Origin: CAILZL01 sp963791615 | GTDB taxonomy: Bacteria; Pseudomonadota; Gammaproteobacteria; Steroidobacterales; Steroidobacteraceae | NCBI GenBank assembly: GCA_963791615.1 | Contig: CAWBTE010000006.1 | Coordinates: 1,116,001 to 1,180,000 of the forward strand | Reading direction: 5' to 3' | Length of the DNA stretch: 64,000 bases | In this document: positions 26,534 to 35,561 of the stretch, in pieces | How the letters are laid out: every line of letters begins with the position of its first letter | Position numbering within the stretch: the first letter of the stretch is position 1 | Position numbers and translations under genes: made by a program | Notes under the pieces: model-generated | Seen by the model: the letters and a program-made list of their open reading frames with translations, nothing else | What the model was told of the DNA's origin: nothing | Database searches by the model: none

Positions 26534-27626
26534 TTACTGCGGCATCTTCAAACCAGCCGCATCGTAGAACGCCTCCAGCGATCCCATCATGCTGCCGAGG
26601 CCATAGATCATCGCGCCGCGTCTCTGGCCGGGCCTGGCCGAGGCGTTGTAGTGGCCGTTGTTGGGATCGGTCGAGTACTCGATGTAGCGGAGTCCGCTGC
26701 CTTCAACCAGCCATCGGCCCTTCACGATGCCATTGGCGCAGGAGGCCATGTTCTGCAGGAAACGCCAATCCAGGTATCCAACATCGACGGGAGTGATGCC
26801 TTCCCGATAAAAGCCCTGATAGCCGTTTTCCCAGCTGTGGCCGGAGTAAACCTTCAGCGCATACCTCTCATACGGAGAAAAATTTGCCAGCAGGTAATCC
26901 GCGAACTTCTGGCTGGATTGCGCAAACGTTTTGATGCTGTCGCCAGAGCCTGCACCCAGTCCTTCGCCGTTGCCGTAGCAATCGCCGGTGAAGATCATGC
27001 CTTCCTTGTGCAGGATGTAGACCGTGCAGCCTTTGGTATGCCCGTTGACCAGAAAAGTCTCAACAACGCGTCCGCCACCCAGCTCGAAGGTCTTTTCGCC
27101 CGACTTGAACAGCGTATAGGTCGTGGGCGGCAGATTGAACTCCGTCTTCAGCATGCCAAGGTCTTCACCCTCGCCCGCCCAGTACTTCACGTGACTGTCG
27201 AGGAAGGCGCGCGTCATGCCATTGTGATCTGCATGCATGTGCGTGACCGCGAGCTCCAGCGGCACGTCGCCCGTCAGCGCCTTGACGGCGGCACGCAGTT
27301 CTTCGGCAGCGTTCTTTCGTTTCGGGACCTGGCGATTGCCGTCCATGTAGTTGTTGCCGGAGTCAACCATCAGCGCCTTTGCGCTGCCGCTGATCGAGAT
27401 AGAAGTCGGTGCCCAGTGCGCCCGGCGTGCCGATGGGTGGATGAATGCCGCGGTTATCGAATCGATAGATTCCATCCCCGATCTTCAGGATGTTGTAGGC
27501 GCCGTACCGCACGGTGTCGCCGACCTTGGCCAGCCTGGAGGCGTCAAAAGGCTCGACCGCCTGTGCCATCGCACTGGTTGTGAACAACGAGCCAGACAGA
27601 ATGAGAGTCGCCAGGAATCGTGTCAT
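26534..27626 (-). pseudogene. Exported MBL-fold hydrolase, frameshifted
   Basis: Translation from ATG 27626 gives a signal peptide (FLATLILSGSLFTTSAMAQ) and the first strands (ILKIGDGIYRFDNRG), then leaves the frame near 27395, where one extra base separates GTDFYL from ISGSAKALMVDSGNNYMDG. The downstream frame holds an intact MBL core: VTHMHADHNGMTRAF, VNGHTKGCTVYIL, IFTGDCYGNGEGLG and KVYSGHSW. Without the shift it would be about 364 residues. The end of this gene is duplicated at 22712-22806. It lies downstream of a frameshifted PepSY gene. Confidence 0.85.
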
Positions 27627-27684
27627 GAAGTTTCTCCTGAAGTCAGGTTATCACGGTGTTGTTTGGCAGGCCGGCGGCCCGCCG

Positions 27685-28895
27685 CTATGACCAGAACAGT
27701 CCGCGGCGACCGAGCTTGCGCCGCTTGCTCCAGAGGTCGAGAGTACATTGCCGCCCCGGAAATCGCCAGGAACAGCATCGACAGGCCGGTGAGCAGACTG
27801 ATGAACCTGCCAGTCAGGCCGAGGAAGTCGCCGTCGTGGATGCGCTTGAAGGTCTGACTCACCTGCCAGCCAAACGGTTGACCCGTCTGCGGGGTAGGTC
27901 GGACCCGACAGGCTGGCGACGCGGCCGGTCGCAGTCTCGAATGCCACCTGCCGGGTGTTCTCGCCTTCGCCGCTGACGACCACTCCCTGAGGTATGCCGG
28001 CGAAATAGCGCAAGCGGATCACCTTGATGGGTTCGCCTGGAGCTTCCTTGCGATGGGCCGCCAGAGTCGCGTGCAGCATGGCAGGCAGTTCGGTGTCGCT
28101 CAGCGGTGAGGAAACGTCCGCTGTCAGGCCCGGACGGCCACCATGCATCAGCTGATAGACGCGGACGCCTGCAGTGCCGATCGCCAGCACGGTACCGCTG
28201 AACACGACCACGACAAGGAAGGTCGCAGCAGTGAGCGCGACCGAACGGTGGAGGGTGCGCCATCGCCCGCCCGCCGACCAGTAAGGCAAGCGCCGTCCGA
28301 TGCGGGCGCGGGCGGTCAGTAGCCGGAAGTAGAGGACAATGCCGCTGACGACAACGATACACAGAGTGATGCCGACGGCGACGAAGAAGAACGGGGAATA
28401 GAAGCCGTACGCGACCATGCGGTGAATGTTCTTGATCGTGATGCGAAACGACGGACCGTCGCCCACTGACGGCAAGACAAGTTCTGCCGCAGTGTCGGGC
28501 CCTGCCAGCACGGCGCCGGTGGTGGCGTCGAAGCGCAGCAGCTTGCCTTCGGAGGCGACCTGCCCGATCGGCTTGTCGTCGGACATGCGAAGTTCGACGA
28601 AGCGCAGCGAAGCGCCCGCGGCAACGGTGCGTGCCGAGCTGACGACGTTGGTCAGGGCGCGGTCGAAGTCGAACGCTGCCGGTAGGGCAAGGGCGTCGTA
28701 GTCGGCGTCGACCACGACCTGGAAATTCTGCGGGCCATTGCGGCCCTGGCGCATCGACTGAAGGTTGGGATCACTCGCCGGCGCATGGCTCAGCAGCGTC
28801 CACAAGTCGGTCAGCTGGAGCAGCGTGCCGGTAGCGCCGAGGTAGAGCGCGAGGAATACGGCGAAGACTGCGAGATAGCGATGTAGCCTCTGCAC
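27685..28895 (-). pseudogene. PepSY-domain membrane protein, two frameshifts
   Basis: Starts at GTG 28895 (MQRLHRYLAVFAVFLALYLG) with GGGGAA upstream. It has the PepSY-associated transmembrane plan: helix 1, a periplasmic PepSY-like region (FVELRMSDDKPIGQVASEG), helices near VAVGITLCIVVVSGIVLYFR and ALTAATFLVVVVFSGTVLAI, and a final helix. The frame is lost near 27880; the next frame reads TGQPFGWQVSQTFKRIHDGD and ISLLTGLSMLFLAISGAAMY. A second shift near 27740 is needed to reach the family-typical end LWSKRRKLGRRGLFWS and TAG at 27685. Relatives act in iron or siderophore reduction; here it is probably inactive. Confidence 0.82.
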
Positions 28896-29190
28896 GATGG
28901 TTCCCCGAAGCCGAGTCTGTAGGTGAATTATTAGCTGTCGCGCTGAGCTTATGCCAACCCGAGTCTGCTTTCTACGCGGTCACGGTCAGGTCTTGCCACT
29001 TGCCCGGCATGAGTGGGGCACATGTAACGTTGTGGATTGGTGCCGGCGTGATTGGTGCCGGTGCAAAGGTTCGCAGGTATTCTCACTGCATCTTCTTTCT
29101 GTGTTCTCCGGCTTTCGTGATTGACTCCTTGTGTCAGCCCAGTAAATTGCAGGATATGCAGAGAGGTTATTCCCAGTTCTGGAGGTTGTC
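28896..29190. other. 295-bp spacer with a repeat shared with 22.5 kb
   Basis: 29052-29101 (ATTGGTGCCGGTGCAAAGG, then TTCGCAGGTATTCTCACTGC and ATCTTCTTTCTG) resembles 22538-22613. No gene is recognised. The promoter of the PepSY gene and that of the DUF2277 gene, which diverge from here, must lie in it. Confidence 0.55.
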
Positions 29191-29463
29191 ATGTGCCGGA
29201 ATATCAAAATGCTGTTCAACTTTGCGCCACCGGCGACCGAGGAAGAGATCAAAGCTTCAGCGCTGCAATTCGTGCGCAAGCTCAGTGGCTTCAATGCGCC
29301 CTCAAAGATCAATGAAGTGGCGTTCAACCGCGCTGTCGAACAAGTCAGCGACGCGGCGCGCCTTCTCATAGCCTCTCTCGTCACCCTTGCTCCGCCAAAA
29401 GATCGCGAGATCGAACGGGCAAGGGCAAAAGCAGAAGGCGCGAAACGATTCAGCCGAGCGTGA
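29191..29463 (+). CDS. DUF2277 family protein
   Basis: 90 residues, with GGAGG 7 nt before the ATG. The family signature is clear: MCRNIKMLFNFAPPATEEEI, ASALQFVRKLSGFNAPSK and APPKDREIERARAKAE. Function unknown; no signal peptide or membrane segment. It precedes a toxin-antitoxin pair by 61 bp. Confidence 0.9.
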   Translation: MCRNIKMLFNFAPPATEEEIKASALQFVRKLSGFNAPSKINEVAFNRAVEQVSDAARLLIASLVTLAPPKDREIERARAKAEGAKRFSRA

Positions 29464-29524
29464 GAACGGTCTTTCTTGGAATAATCTTCAGGAGTACGAT
29501 CTACTCCATACCCGAGGTATGCCA

Positions 29525-29719
29525 ATGAACCCGCCGGCACGAAATTTCAAACAACAGGCCCATGAGCTGATCGAGCAGCTGCCCGAGGCAGCCGATTGGA
29601 AAGATCTTGCTCATGAAGCATCGGTATTGCAGGACCTTGAGGAAGCGTTGCAGGAAAGTGACGCAGACCTCGTGGTTGAGAACTCTGAGGTGCGTCGCCG
29701 CTTCGGGCTTCCAGAGTAA
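29525..29719 (+). CDS. Putative antitoxin of a ParDE/RelBE-type pair
   Basis: 64 residues from ATG 29525, chosen because GAGG lies 7 nt upstream; the ATG at 29519 is too close. It is small and acidic (QQAHELIEQLPEAADWKDLA, then EEALQESDADLVVENSEVRR) with the usual antitoxin tail RRRFGLPE. The toxin gene starts 8 bp later. It should bind and neutralise the toxin and may repress the pair. Confidence 0.72.
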   Translation: MNPPARNFKQQAHELIEQLPEAADWKDLAHEASVLQDLEEALQESDADLVVENSEVRRRFGLPE

Positions 29720-29727
29720 CGCGCGTC

Positions 29728-30024
29728 ATGAAAGTGGCATGGACGCACAAAGCACTTCTCCGTCTTACACAAATTCACGATCACATTGCCCTTGATCAAC
29801 CCGTCAATGCCCGAAACTTTGTTGATCGCCTGACTCGGAAAGCCAACCGCATTGCGTTGACACCCAGCAGCGGAAAAATTGTGTCTCAATATGGCCACGA
29901 CGATATCCGCGAGTTGTACGAAGGCGAATACCGAATCATCTATCGCATTCGTACAGATCGAATTGACATCTTGACCGTGCGGCATTCGGCACGGCTGTTA
30001 CCAAAACGCATCGCCGGGCTTTGA
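29728..30024 (+). CDS. ParE/RelE-superfamily toxin
   Basis: 98 residues, normal for the family. MKVAWTHKALLRLTQIHDHI, NFVDRLTRKANRIALTPSSG, the conserved core DIRELYEGEYRIIYRI and the end DILTVRHSARLLP are characteristic. ParE members block gyrase and RelE members cleave mRNA; the ARNFVDRL and RELYEGEYRIIYRI segments look more ParE-like. It is coupled to the antitoxin upstream. Confidence 0.85.
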   Translation: MKVAWTHKALLRLTQIHDHIALDQPVNARNFVDRLTRKANRIALTPSSGKIVSQYGHDDIRELYEGEYRIIYRIRTDRIDILTVRHSARLLPKRIAGL

Positions 30025-30098
30025 TTGGCTTTGTGGGGACGGTGGATCGTCGCGAGTTACGGTTCCACTGACTCCTGGCCGAGGATTAGACTGAGCGC

Positions 30099-30509
30099 AT
30101 GAACAGCCGATTTTTCCAACCCTGCGTTGCCCTGGGTCTTCTCACCTCCATGCTCGTCGCGCCATCGTCGGCTCATCATTCGTTATCGAATTACGAGTAC
30201 GACCGTCGGGTCACTCTGGAGGGCCAGGTCACGGAGTTCCGCTTCATCAATCCGCATCCGGTGCTGATGGTCGAGGTGGATGGCCGGACGTGGACGCTTG
30301 AAATGGACAACCGCTTCGAGTTAGTGGCGATTGGTATCACTGATACCACTTTCCGCAGCGGTGAGCGGGTGACGGTATCCGGCTCACCTGCCCGCGACGG
30401 CGGTGCCACCATGTACCTGCGCCGTCTCGAACGGCCGGCGGATGGTCTGCTTTACGAGCAGCGGGGTTCCAATCCCTCCATCTCTCGCCTCGCTCCACAG
30501 ACACGCTGA
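30099..30509 (+). CDS. DUF6152 family exported protein
   Basis: 136 residues with a signal peptide ending VAPSSA before the mature AHHSLSNYEYDRRVTLEGQV. The AHHS start and FRFINPHPVLMVEVDGRTW match the small periplasmic DUF6152 family, predicted to be OB-like. The role is unknown. It stands alone between the toxin gene and the DUF3500 gene. Confidence 0.8.
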   Translation: MNSRFFQPCVALGLLTSMLVAPSSAHHSLSNYEYDRRVTLEGQVTEFRFINPHPVLMVEVDGRTWTLEMDNRFELVAIGITDTTFRSGERVTVSGSPARDGGATMYLRRLERPADGLLYEQRGSNPSISRLAPQTR

Positions 30510-30663
30510 AACGCAGCACCAACAGCCCGTGCAGGGTACACATGTGTGCGCCGAATGCTGTTCGCCGAGCAGGAACAACCCTGCGGTTTAGTGAACTTGA
30601 TACCGCATGCAAAGAACTGTCTGGTGCATTGAATTTCCGATGCGGTTGGCTTCTCATCCACCC

Positions 30664-31677
30664 ATGCCAAGAAAATTCGTATTGCTGCTGACAGTCTTGC
30701 TGGTGCATGGTTTTAGCACCGGAGCAATTGCATCCGAAGTGACGACAACCGTGTCCATGACTGGCATCGTCACGGCCGCGAAAAATTTTCTGGCAACGTT
30801 GGATGCGGCACAGCGTGCTCGCGTCGAGTATGACTTCAAAGACGATACGCAACGTAAACGCTGGACAAATTTCCCCGCGACTTCCGGCAACAGACGGGGT
30901 GGCCTGCGTATGGGCGACCTCAAGCCTGGGCAACGCAAGGCAGTGCTGGCCATATTGGCCGCGGCGCTTAGTCCACAGGGCTACGAAAAAGTCCTGCAGA
31001 TCACTGAGGGCGATGAAGTACTGCGCGGGCCGTTCGGTCGCTCAATGTTCGGCCGTGACGAATACTATGTATCCCTTCTCGGTCAGCCTTCCATCACTGA
31101 ACCCTGGATGTTGCAGTTCGGTGGGCACCATCTGGGGCTCAATGTGACGCTGGTGGGCGAACGCGGCACGCTCGCGCCCACGCTCACCGGCGCGCAACCG
31201 GCCAGCTTCACGCTGGAAGGCAAACTCATACGACCCCTGGGACGCGAAGTCGACAAGGCTTTTGCATTGGTCAGTTCGCTCAATGCGCAACAACGTGAGC
31301 AGGCGATTCTTGGATTTCAGATACGCGATCTGGTGCTGGGGCCCGGGCGTGACGGCGTATTGATCCAGCCGGAAGGCATCAAGGGTTCGGCGCTGACGAC
31401 ACAGCAGCGCGAGATGTTGCTGGACCTGGCCAGTGAATGGACTGGCATCCTCAACAATGCGCACGCCAGGACCAAAATGGATGAGTTGCGTAACAACATT
31501 GCCGAAACCTGGTTCGCATGGAGCGGTCCGGTTGAGCGTGATCGCGCTGCGTACTTTCGTATCCAGGGTCCAACAGTCCATATTGAATATGCACCGCAAG
31601 GTCGGGGCGGCGATCACATACACACCATTTATCGCGATCCCGGCAATGACTATGGAGCGAAGTGGTGGTCCCGCTGA
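30664..31677 (+). CDS. DUF3500 family exported protein
   Basis: 337 residues from MPRKFVLLLTVLLVHGFSTG (30664; 30640 is an alternative). The family pattern is ARVEYDFKDDTQRKRWTNFP, GLRMGDLKPGQRKAVLAILA, FGRDEYYVSLLGQPSITEPW and QFGGHHLGLNVTLVG, with a late DHIHTIYRDPGNDYG. Function unknown. Its end overlaps by 16 bp the GTG start of an EF-hand protein, suggesting translational coupling and a shared role. Confidence 0.85.
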   Translation: MPRKFVLLLTVLLVHGFSTGAIASEVTTTVSMTGIVTAAKNFLATLDAAQRARVEYDFKDDTQRKRWTNFPATSGNRRGGLRMGDLKPGQRKAVLAILAAALSPQGYEKVLQITEGDEVLRGPFGRSMFGRDEYYVSLLGQPSITEPWMLQFGGHHLGLNVTLVGERGTLAPTLTGAQPASFTLEGKLIRPLGREVDKAFALVSSLNAQQREQAILGFQIRDLVLGPGRDGVLIQPEGIKGSALTTQQREMLLDLASEWTGILNNAHARTKMDELRNNIAETWFAWSGPVERDRAAYFRIQGPTVHIEYAPQGRGGDHIHTIYRDPGNDYGAKWWSR

Positions 31678-32225
31678 GCGCGCTGCGGCTGTTGTTTTTG
31701 TTGCTGGTTGTGCCATGCGTATTGCAGGCACACCGACTGGACGAATACCTGCAGGCTGCGCAGGTGGTGATTGAACCGGCCCAGGTGCGATTACTGCTGG
31801 TGCTTGAGCCCGGCGTCGAAGTTGCCGCTCAAGTTCTGCAGAAAATAGATCTCGACCATGATCAAACGATCTCGCGTGCTGAAGCAGCGGCCTACATCGG
31901 CACCGTGCAGCGCGAGCTGATGTTGCATCTGGATGGTCAACGATTGCAATTGAAGCTGGATGATTCCGAGTTCGATACACCCGCCGAATTGAGCGATGGT
32001 TCAGGCATCATCCGGCTGGTGTTTTCTGCCGCTGTCAAAAACACACAGCCCGGTGCGCACCAGCTGGTGTTCGAGAACCGGCATATGGGTGCAATCAGCG
32101 TGTATCTGTTCAACGCCATGCAACCCGATTTGCCGGCCGTCCAGATCAGCCGGCAGCGGCGCAACGATACGCAAAGCGTGGGTGAAATCGACTACATCCT
32201 GGCTAGTGCGCCAAAAGTTCTCTGA
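31662..32225 (+). CDS. Exported EF-hand protein coupled to DUF3500
   Basis: 187 residues from GTG 31662. A hydrophobic signal (LRLLFLLLVVPCVLQA) is followed by HRLDEYLQAAQVVIEPAQVR, an EF-hand-type loop DLDHDQTISRAE (~64-75, Asp 1, 3 and 5 and Glu 12 in place) and an all-beta tail. The HRLDEYLQ start occurs in extracellular domains next to HupE/UreJ-like or DUF3500 genes; no transporter helices are present here. Calcium binding is a prediction from the loop. Confidence 0.62.
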   Translation: MVVPLSALRLLFLLLVVPCVLQAHRLDEYLQAAQVVIEPAQVRLLLVLEPGVEVAAQVLQKIDLDHDQTISRAEAAAYIGTVQRELMLHLDGQRLQLKLDDSEFDTPAELSDGSGIIRLVFSAAVKNTQPGAHQLVFENRHMGAISVYLFNAMQPDLPAVQISRQRRNDTQSVGEIDYILASAPKVL

Positions 32226-32367
32226 TCAATCTGAAGAAAGCCGAGAAAAAAATGTAGTGGCATGGCCAGCGTACCATCCGACATGATGGCTCCATGCAGC
32301 CGAAGATCTGGTTGGCGTTGGCGGAAGAAGTATCTATCCTTAGTAATCCGTTGAAGGGGGTTCACTG

Positions 32368-33507
32368 ATGAAATCGCAAGCAATAGCAGTGCTTCTGAGT
32401 CTTGGCTTTGCCGTATCGGCACACGCTCAGAGTGCCCTGGTTTATATCGGCACTCGTGGCTCTGAGCCTGGCCAGGGTATTTATGCCGCGCGTTTCGACA
32501 GCCAGACGGGACAGCTTTCGTTGCTGGGGCAGCAAGCGCAACTCGATAACGCCGCATGGTTGACCGCTCATCCCAGCCTGCCGGTGATCTATTCGGTTGC
32601 CAATGCCGAGGGTGGTCTGGCCGTTGAATCAAATGTGCACAGCTTCGCGATCGACAAGGCATCGGGCAAGCTGACGCAGATCAACAAAGTCGGCACCGGC
32701 GGGCGGGATGCCACGCATCTGCATCTCGACGCAGCGTCGAAGACTCTGTTTGTCGCCAATCATGAAAGCAGCGATGTGACTGCACTGCCATTGCAGGCCG
32801 ATGGCAGTCTGGGCAAGGTGGTATCAGGTCAGAAGACCTATGGTACCGGCCCAAATCCTCGACAGGACAAGCCTGAGCCGCACAGTACCGCCATCGATCC
32901 CATCTCGCGCCGCTATGTGGTGGCTACAGACGTTGGCGCCGACCGCATGTTCATCTATCGCTTCGATCCGGCAACGCGTGCGCTGACACCGGCGCAGATA
33001 CCTTTCGAAGCCGTGCCGCCCGGCTCGGCGCCGCGACATCTCACCTTCAGTCCTGATGGCAAGTACGTGTATGTCGTGACCGAAATAACCGCCGAGATTC
33101 GCGTATATCGCTGGGACGCAAACGGCGGGCGACTGCAATCGATTCAGGCGTTCTCTGCCTACCCTGCCGACTATGCCGGGACGGTGCACAGGAGCGCCGC
33201 TGAAATCACTATCTCCCGCGACGGCAAGTTTGTGTACGCATCGGTTCGCGGCGATCAGGACAGCCTGGTCGTGTATGCAGTGAACCCGCAGGACGGCAAA
33301 CTGACTGAGATTCAGCGTCTGCCGTCAGGCGGCAAGTCGCCACGTAGCTTCGACTTCGATCCGACCGGCCGCTGGATGCTGGTCATGAATGATCTTTCAA
33401 GTTCAGTGAACGTTTTCCGGGTCGATCCTGCTGCGGGCAAACTCAGCCCGACCAACTCAACGCTAAAAATCCCTAACGCGGCAACAGTGGTTTTCTACGC
33501 CAACTGA
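32368..33507 (+). CDS. Exported lactonase-family (YVTN) seven-bladed beta-propeller
   Basis: 379 residues, GGGGG before the ATG. Signal peptide MKSQAIAVLLSLGFAVSAHA. Propeller blades typical of the 6-phosphogluconolactonase/carboxy-cis,cis-muconate cyclase family: LVYIGTRGSEPGQGIYAARF, DATHLHLDAASKTLFVANHE, PEPHSTAIDPISRRYVVATD, APRHLTFSPDGKYVYVVTE, AAEITISRDGKFVYASVRGD, SPRSFDFDPTGRWMLVMND. Export suggests that it acts on an extracellular lactone or aldonolactone rather than on 6-phosphogluconolactone. Confidence 0.85.
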   Translation: MKSQAIAVLLSLGFAVSAHAQSALVYIGTRGSEPGQGIYAARFDSQTGQLSLLGQQAQLDNAAWLTAHPSLPVIYSVANAEGGLAVESNVHSFAIDKASGKLTQINKVGTGGRDATHLHLDAASKTLFVANHESSDVTALPLQADGSLGKVVSGQKTYGTGPNPRQDKPEPHSTAIDPISRRYVVATDVGADRMFIYRFDPATRALTPAQIPFEAVPPGSAPRHLTFSPDGKYVYVVTEITAEIRVYRWDANGGRLQSIQAFSAYPADYAGTVHRSAAEITISRDGKFVYASVRGDQDSLVVYAVNPQDGKLTEIQRLPSGGKSPRSFDFDPTGRWMLVMNDLSSSVNVFRVDPAAGKLSPTNSTLKIPNAATVVFYAN

Positions 33508-33718
33508 TCACGCACAAACAACAGCCGCTATCCGAATTTCTCCACCAACTCTGGATGACTGACCATGAAGCATCCCGGGCGTCTTCGGTTTGGGGTCGGC
33601 TACCGGCACTGGGCGATATTCAACGAGGGTGGTATTCATCGGGCCGTTTACGTTTCTTGGCGTTCATTCGCTCGCAGACGCGTTACGCTCGCGCTATATC
33701 AACCCCGGAGTACCCGCC

Positions 33719-34671
33719 ATGTCTTCAGAACACTCTGATATTTCCCGTCGTGCCGTCCTGCAATCCGGCCTGCTGGCGGGGCTGGGTGCCGCGTTGCCGC
33801 GCGTATTGCTGGCCGCAGACGGCGGCTTGCCCCTCATCACCAAGGTGATTCCCGCGACCGGTGAGAAGATTCCCGTCATGGGCGTCGGCACCAACCAGTT
33901 CGGACGCGTGGAATACACGGCTCGTCCGCGACGTTATCAAGCGCATGTACGATTTGGGTGGCACGGTGATCGACACGGCCGCCGAGGTACGGCGAGAGCG
34001 AGGTGCAGATCGGCAAGGCGCTTGAGGAGCTGGGCCTGACGCAGAAGATGTTCATCGTCACCAAGTTCAATGCGCCGGGCGGAACACGTAAACGACGGCG
34101 GTAGGCGGCGTGGACAGCATCGAGCGTTCCTTCCAGCGCCTGAAGAAGATCGACCTGCTGTTCATCCATTCCGTGGCGAGCATCGAGGCGCAGATGCCCA
34201 CCTTGCAGGACATGAAGAAGCAGGGCCGGGTGCGCTATATCGGTGTCACATCGACTCGTCGCAGCCGAGTACGCGCAGATTGCCGAGTTCATGAAAAAGT
34301 ATCCGCTCGACTTTGTGCAGATAAAGTACTCCATCGGCGATCGCGCCGCGGAAGACGAAATCCTGCCGCTGGCTCAGCAGCGCAAGATCGCCGTCCAGGT
34401 GGCGCAGCCTTTCGATGGCGCGCGCAATTCGCTGATTACTCGCGGCGGGCAGTAAGCCGCTGCCTGCCTGGGCCGCGGACTATGGCATCAAGAGCTGGGG
34501 CCAGTACTTCCTCAAGTACGTGAATTCGCATCCGGCCGTGATCGGCGCCATCCCGGGCTCCACCAAGCTGACGCATATCGAGGATAACCAGGCGGCGGGC
34601 CGCGGTCCCTTCCCGATGCGGCGGGCCGCAAGAAGATGGAGGAGTATTGGAGTTCTGTTTCCGCTGCGTAG
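33719..34671 (+). pseudogene. Tat-exported aldo/keto reductase, multiply frameshifted
   Basis: Starts ATG 33719 with a Tat signal (SRRAVLQSGLLAGLGAALPR) and GEKIPVMGVGTNQFG. The fold then continues across several frames: VIKRMYDLGGTVIDTAA, VQIGKALEELGLTQKMFIVT, RSFQRLKKIDLLFIHSV, MKKQGRVRYIGVTS, AEYAQIAEFMKKYPLDFVQI, GIKSWGQYFLKYVNSHPAVI, GAIPGSTKL, and the end KKMEEYWSSVSAA at TAG 34669-34671. At least four indels are needed to join the pieces, so it is not expressed as an active enzyme. It is followed by a terminator. Confidence 0.85.
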
Positions 34672-34699
34672 GTGGATCGATGAGTGGTCGTTGATGATC

Positions 34700-34730
34700 A
34701 GAAAGCCCCGCTTGCGGGGCTTTCTTTTTG
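34700..34730 (+). terminator. Rho-independent terminator after the reductase pseudogene
   Basis: Stem GAAAGCCCCGC / GCGGGGCTTTC with a TT loop and a T-run. It is almost the same sequence as the groESL terminator. Confidence 0.92.
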
Positions 34731-34765
34731 AGCCTCAACGTATGCGCTGAAGTCATCAAGGCGAA

Positions 34766-35227
34766 ATGCATGCCGGTAGGCGTGCTCGGCCATCAACCTT
34801 TACACTTGTGGGTTATCGACATTCATTGGCGAACGATAATCTCGTGACCCCTCCTGATAAACAACTGATCTGCGCGCTGTCCGATCTGGCCGATCCCGGT
34901 GTGTTTCATTTCCCCTTGGGCAGTGGCGAATGGCCACTGCGTGCGTTTGTCATCCGGCATCAGGACAGAGTGCGCGCGTATGTGAATCGTTGCCCGCATG
35001 CCGGTCACTTGCTTAACTGGAATACGGACAATGTATTTACGCCGGACAACACCCAGCTCATCTGCACCTCACATGACGCGTTGTTCGATCCCGGTTCGGG
35101 CAAGTGTATTGGTGGCCCCTGCATCGGGCGCAGGCTGCGCCCGGTGAAAATCGAAATCATCGACGGACAGATCTGGTTGAATGACACTCCGCCGGATATG
35201 TCGGATCCGCTGTGGTCTGTAAGATAA
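34766..35227 (+). CDS. Rieske-type [2Fe-2S] protein
   Basis: 153 residues; a GTG at 34844 is an alternative start that would remove a poorly conserved leader. The cluster ligands are in NRCPHAGHLLNW (CxH) and LICTSHDALFDP (CxxH), so a Rieske cluster with two Cys and two His is expected. No signal peptide or membrane segment. It could be a ferredoxin for a ring-hydroxylating oxygenase; none is adjacent, but one is encoded at 48.0 kb. Confidence 0.82.
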   Translation: MHAGRRARPSTFTLVGYRHSLANDNLVTPPDKQLICALSDLADPGVFHFPLGSGEWPLRAFVIRHQDRVRAYVNRCPHAGHLLNWNTDNVFTPDNTQLICTSHDALFDPGSGKCIGGPCIGRRLRPVKIEIIDGQIWLNDTPPDMSDPLWSVR

Positions 35228-35561
35228 GTCAGCGACTCTGTTGGCTGCTTCTACTGATTCCACCGCATGCGGCCAGGTGATGCGTATGAACGATGCCGGT
35301 CTGGGGATCGGGGGGTTATTATCGCTCTGGCAACAAGGCGCGCCGTTCGGTACTGATGGACTCCAAGACTGATATTCTCCTGTACCTGTACTGCAATGCC
35401 GGGCCCGCTTTGGTTGAACCAAGCCATCGATTGGGCCGTGGGGAAAGATCGCAAAGATTACTGATATTTGTGGCACTGCTTTTCTGCGCAAGTTGATACC
35501 AGAGACCAATCGTAGTCCGCTGTTCAGCCGTAGTTCTACGCGGAACAGCACAGGAGTCCAG
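35228..35561. other. 334-bp spacer, nothing recognised
   Basis: Between the Rieske gene and the DUF1080/VCBS gene, both on the plus strand. It probably contains a promoter. No repeat or hairpin stands out. Confidence 0.4.

Noticed and set aside
28986..29540. 184-codon minus-strand frame opposite DUF2277
   Set aside because: DUF2277 on the plus strand has a strong ribosome-binding site and a clear family signature.
31042..31980. A 312-codon minus-strand frame over DUF3500 and the EF-hand gene
   Set aside because: It is antisense to two family-matched exported proteins and shows no domain.
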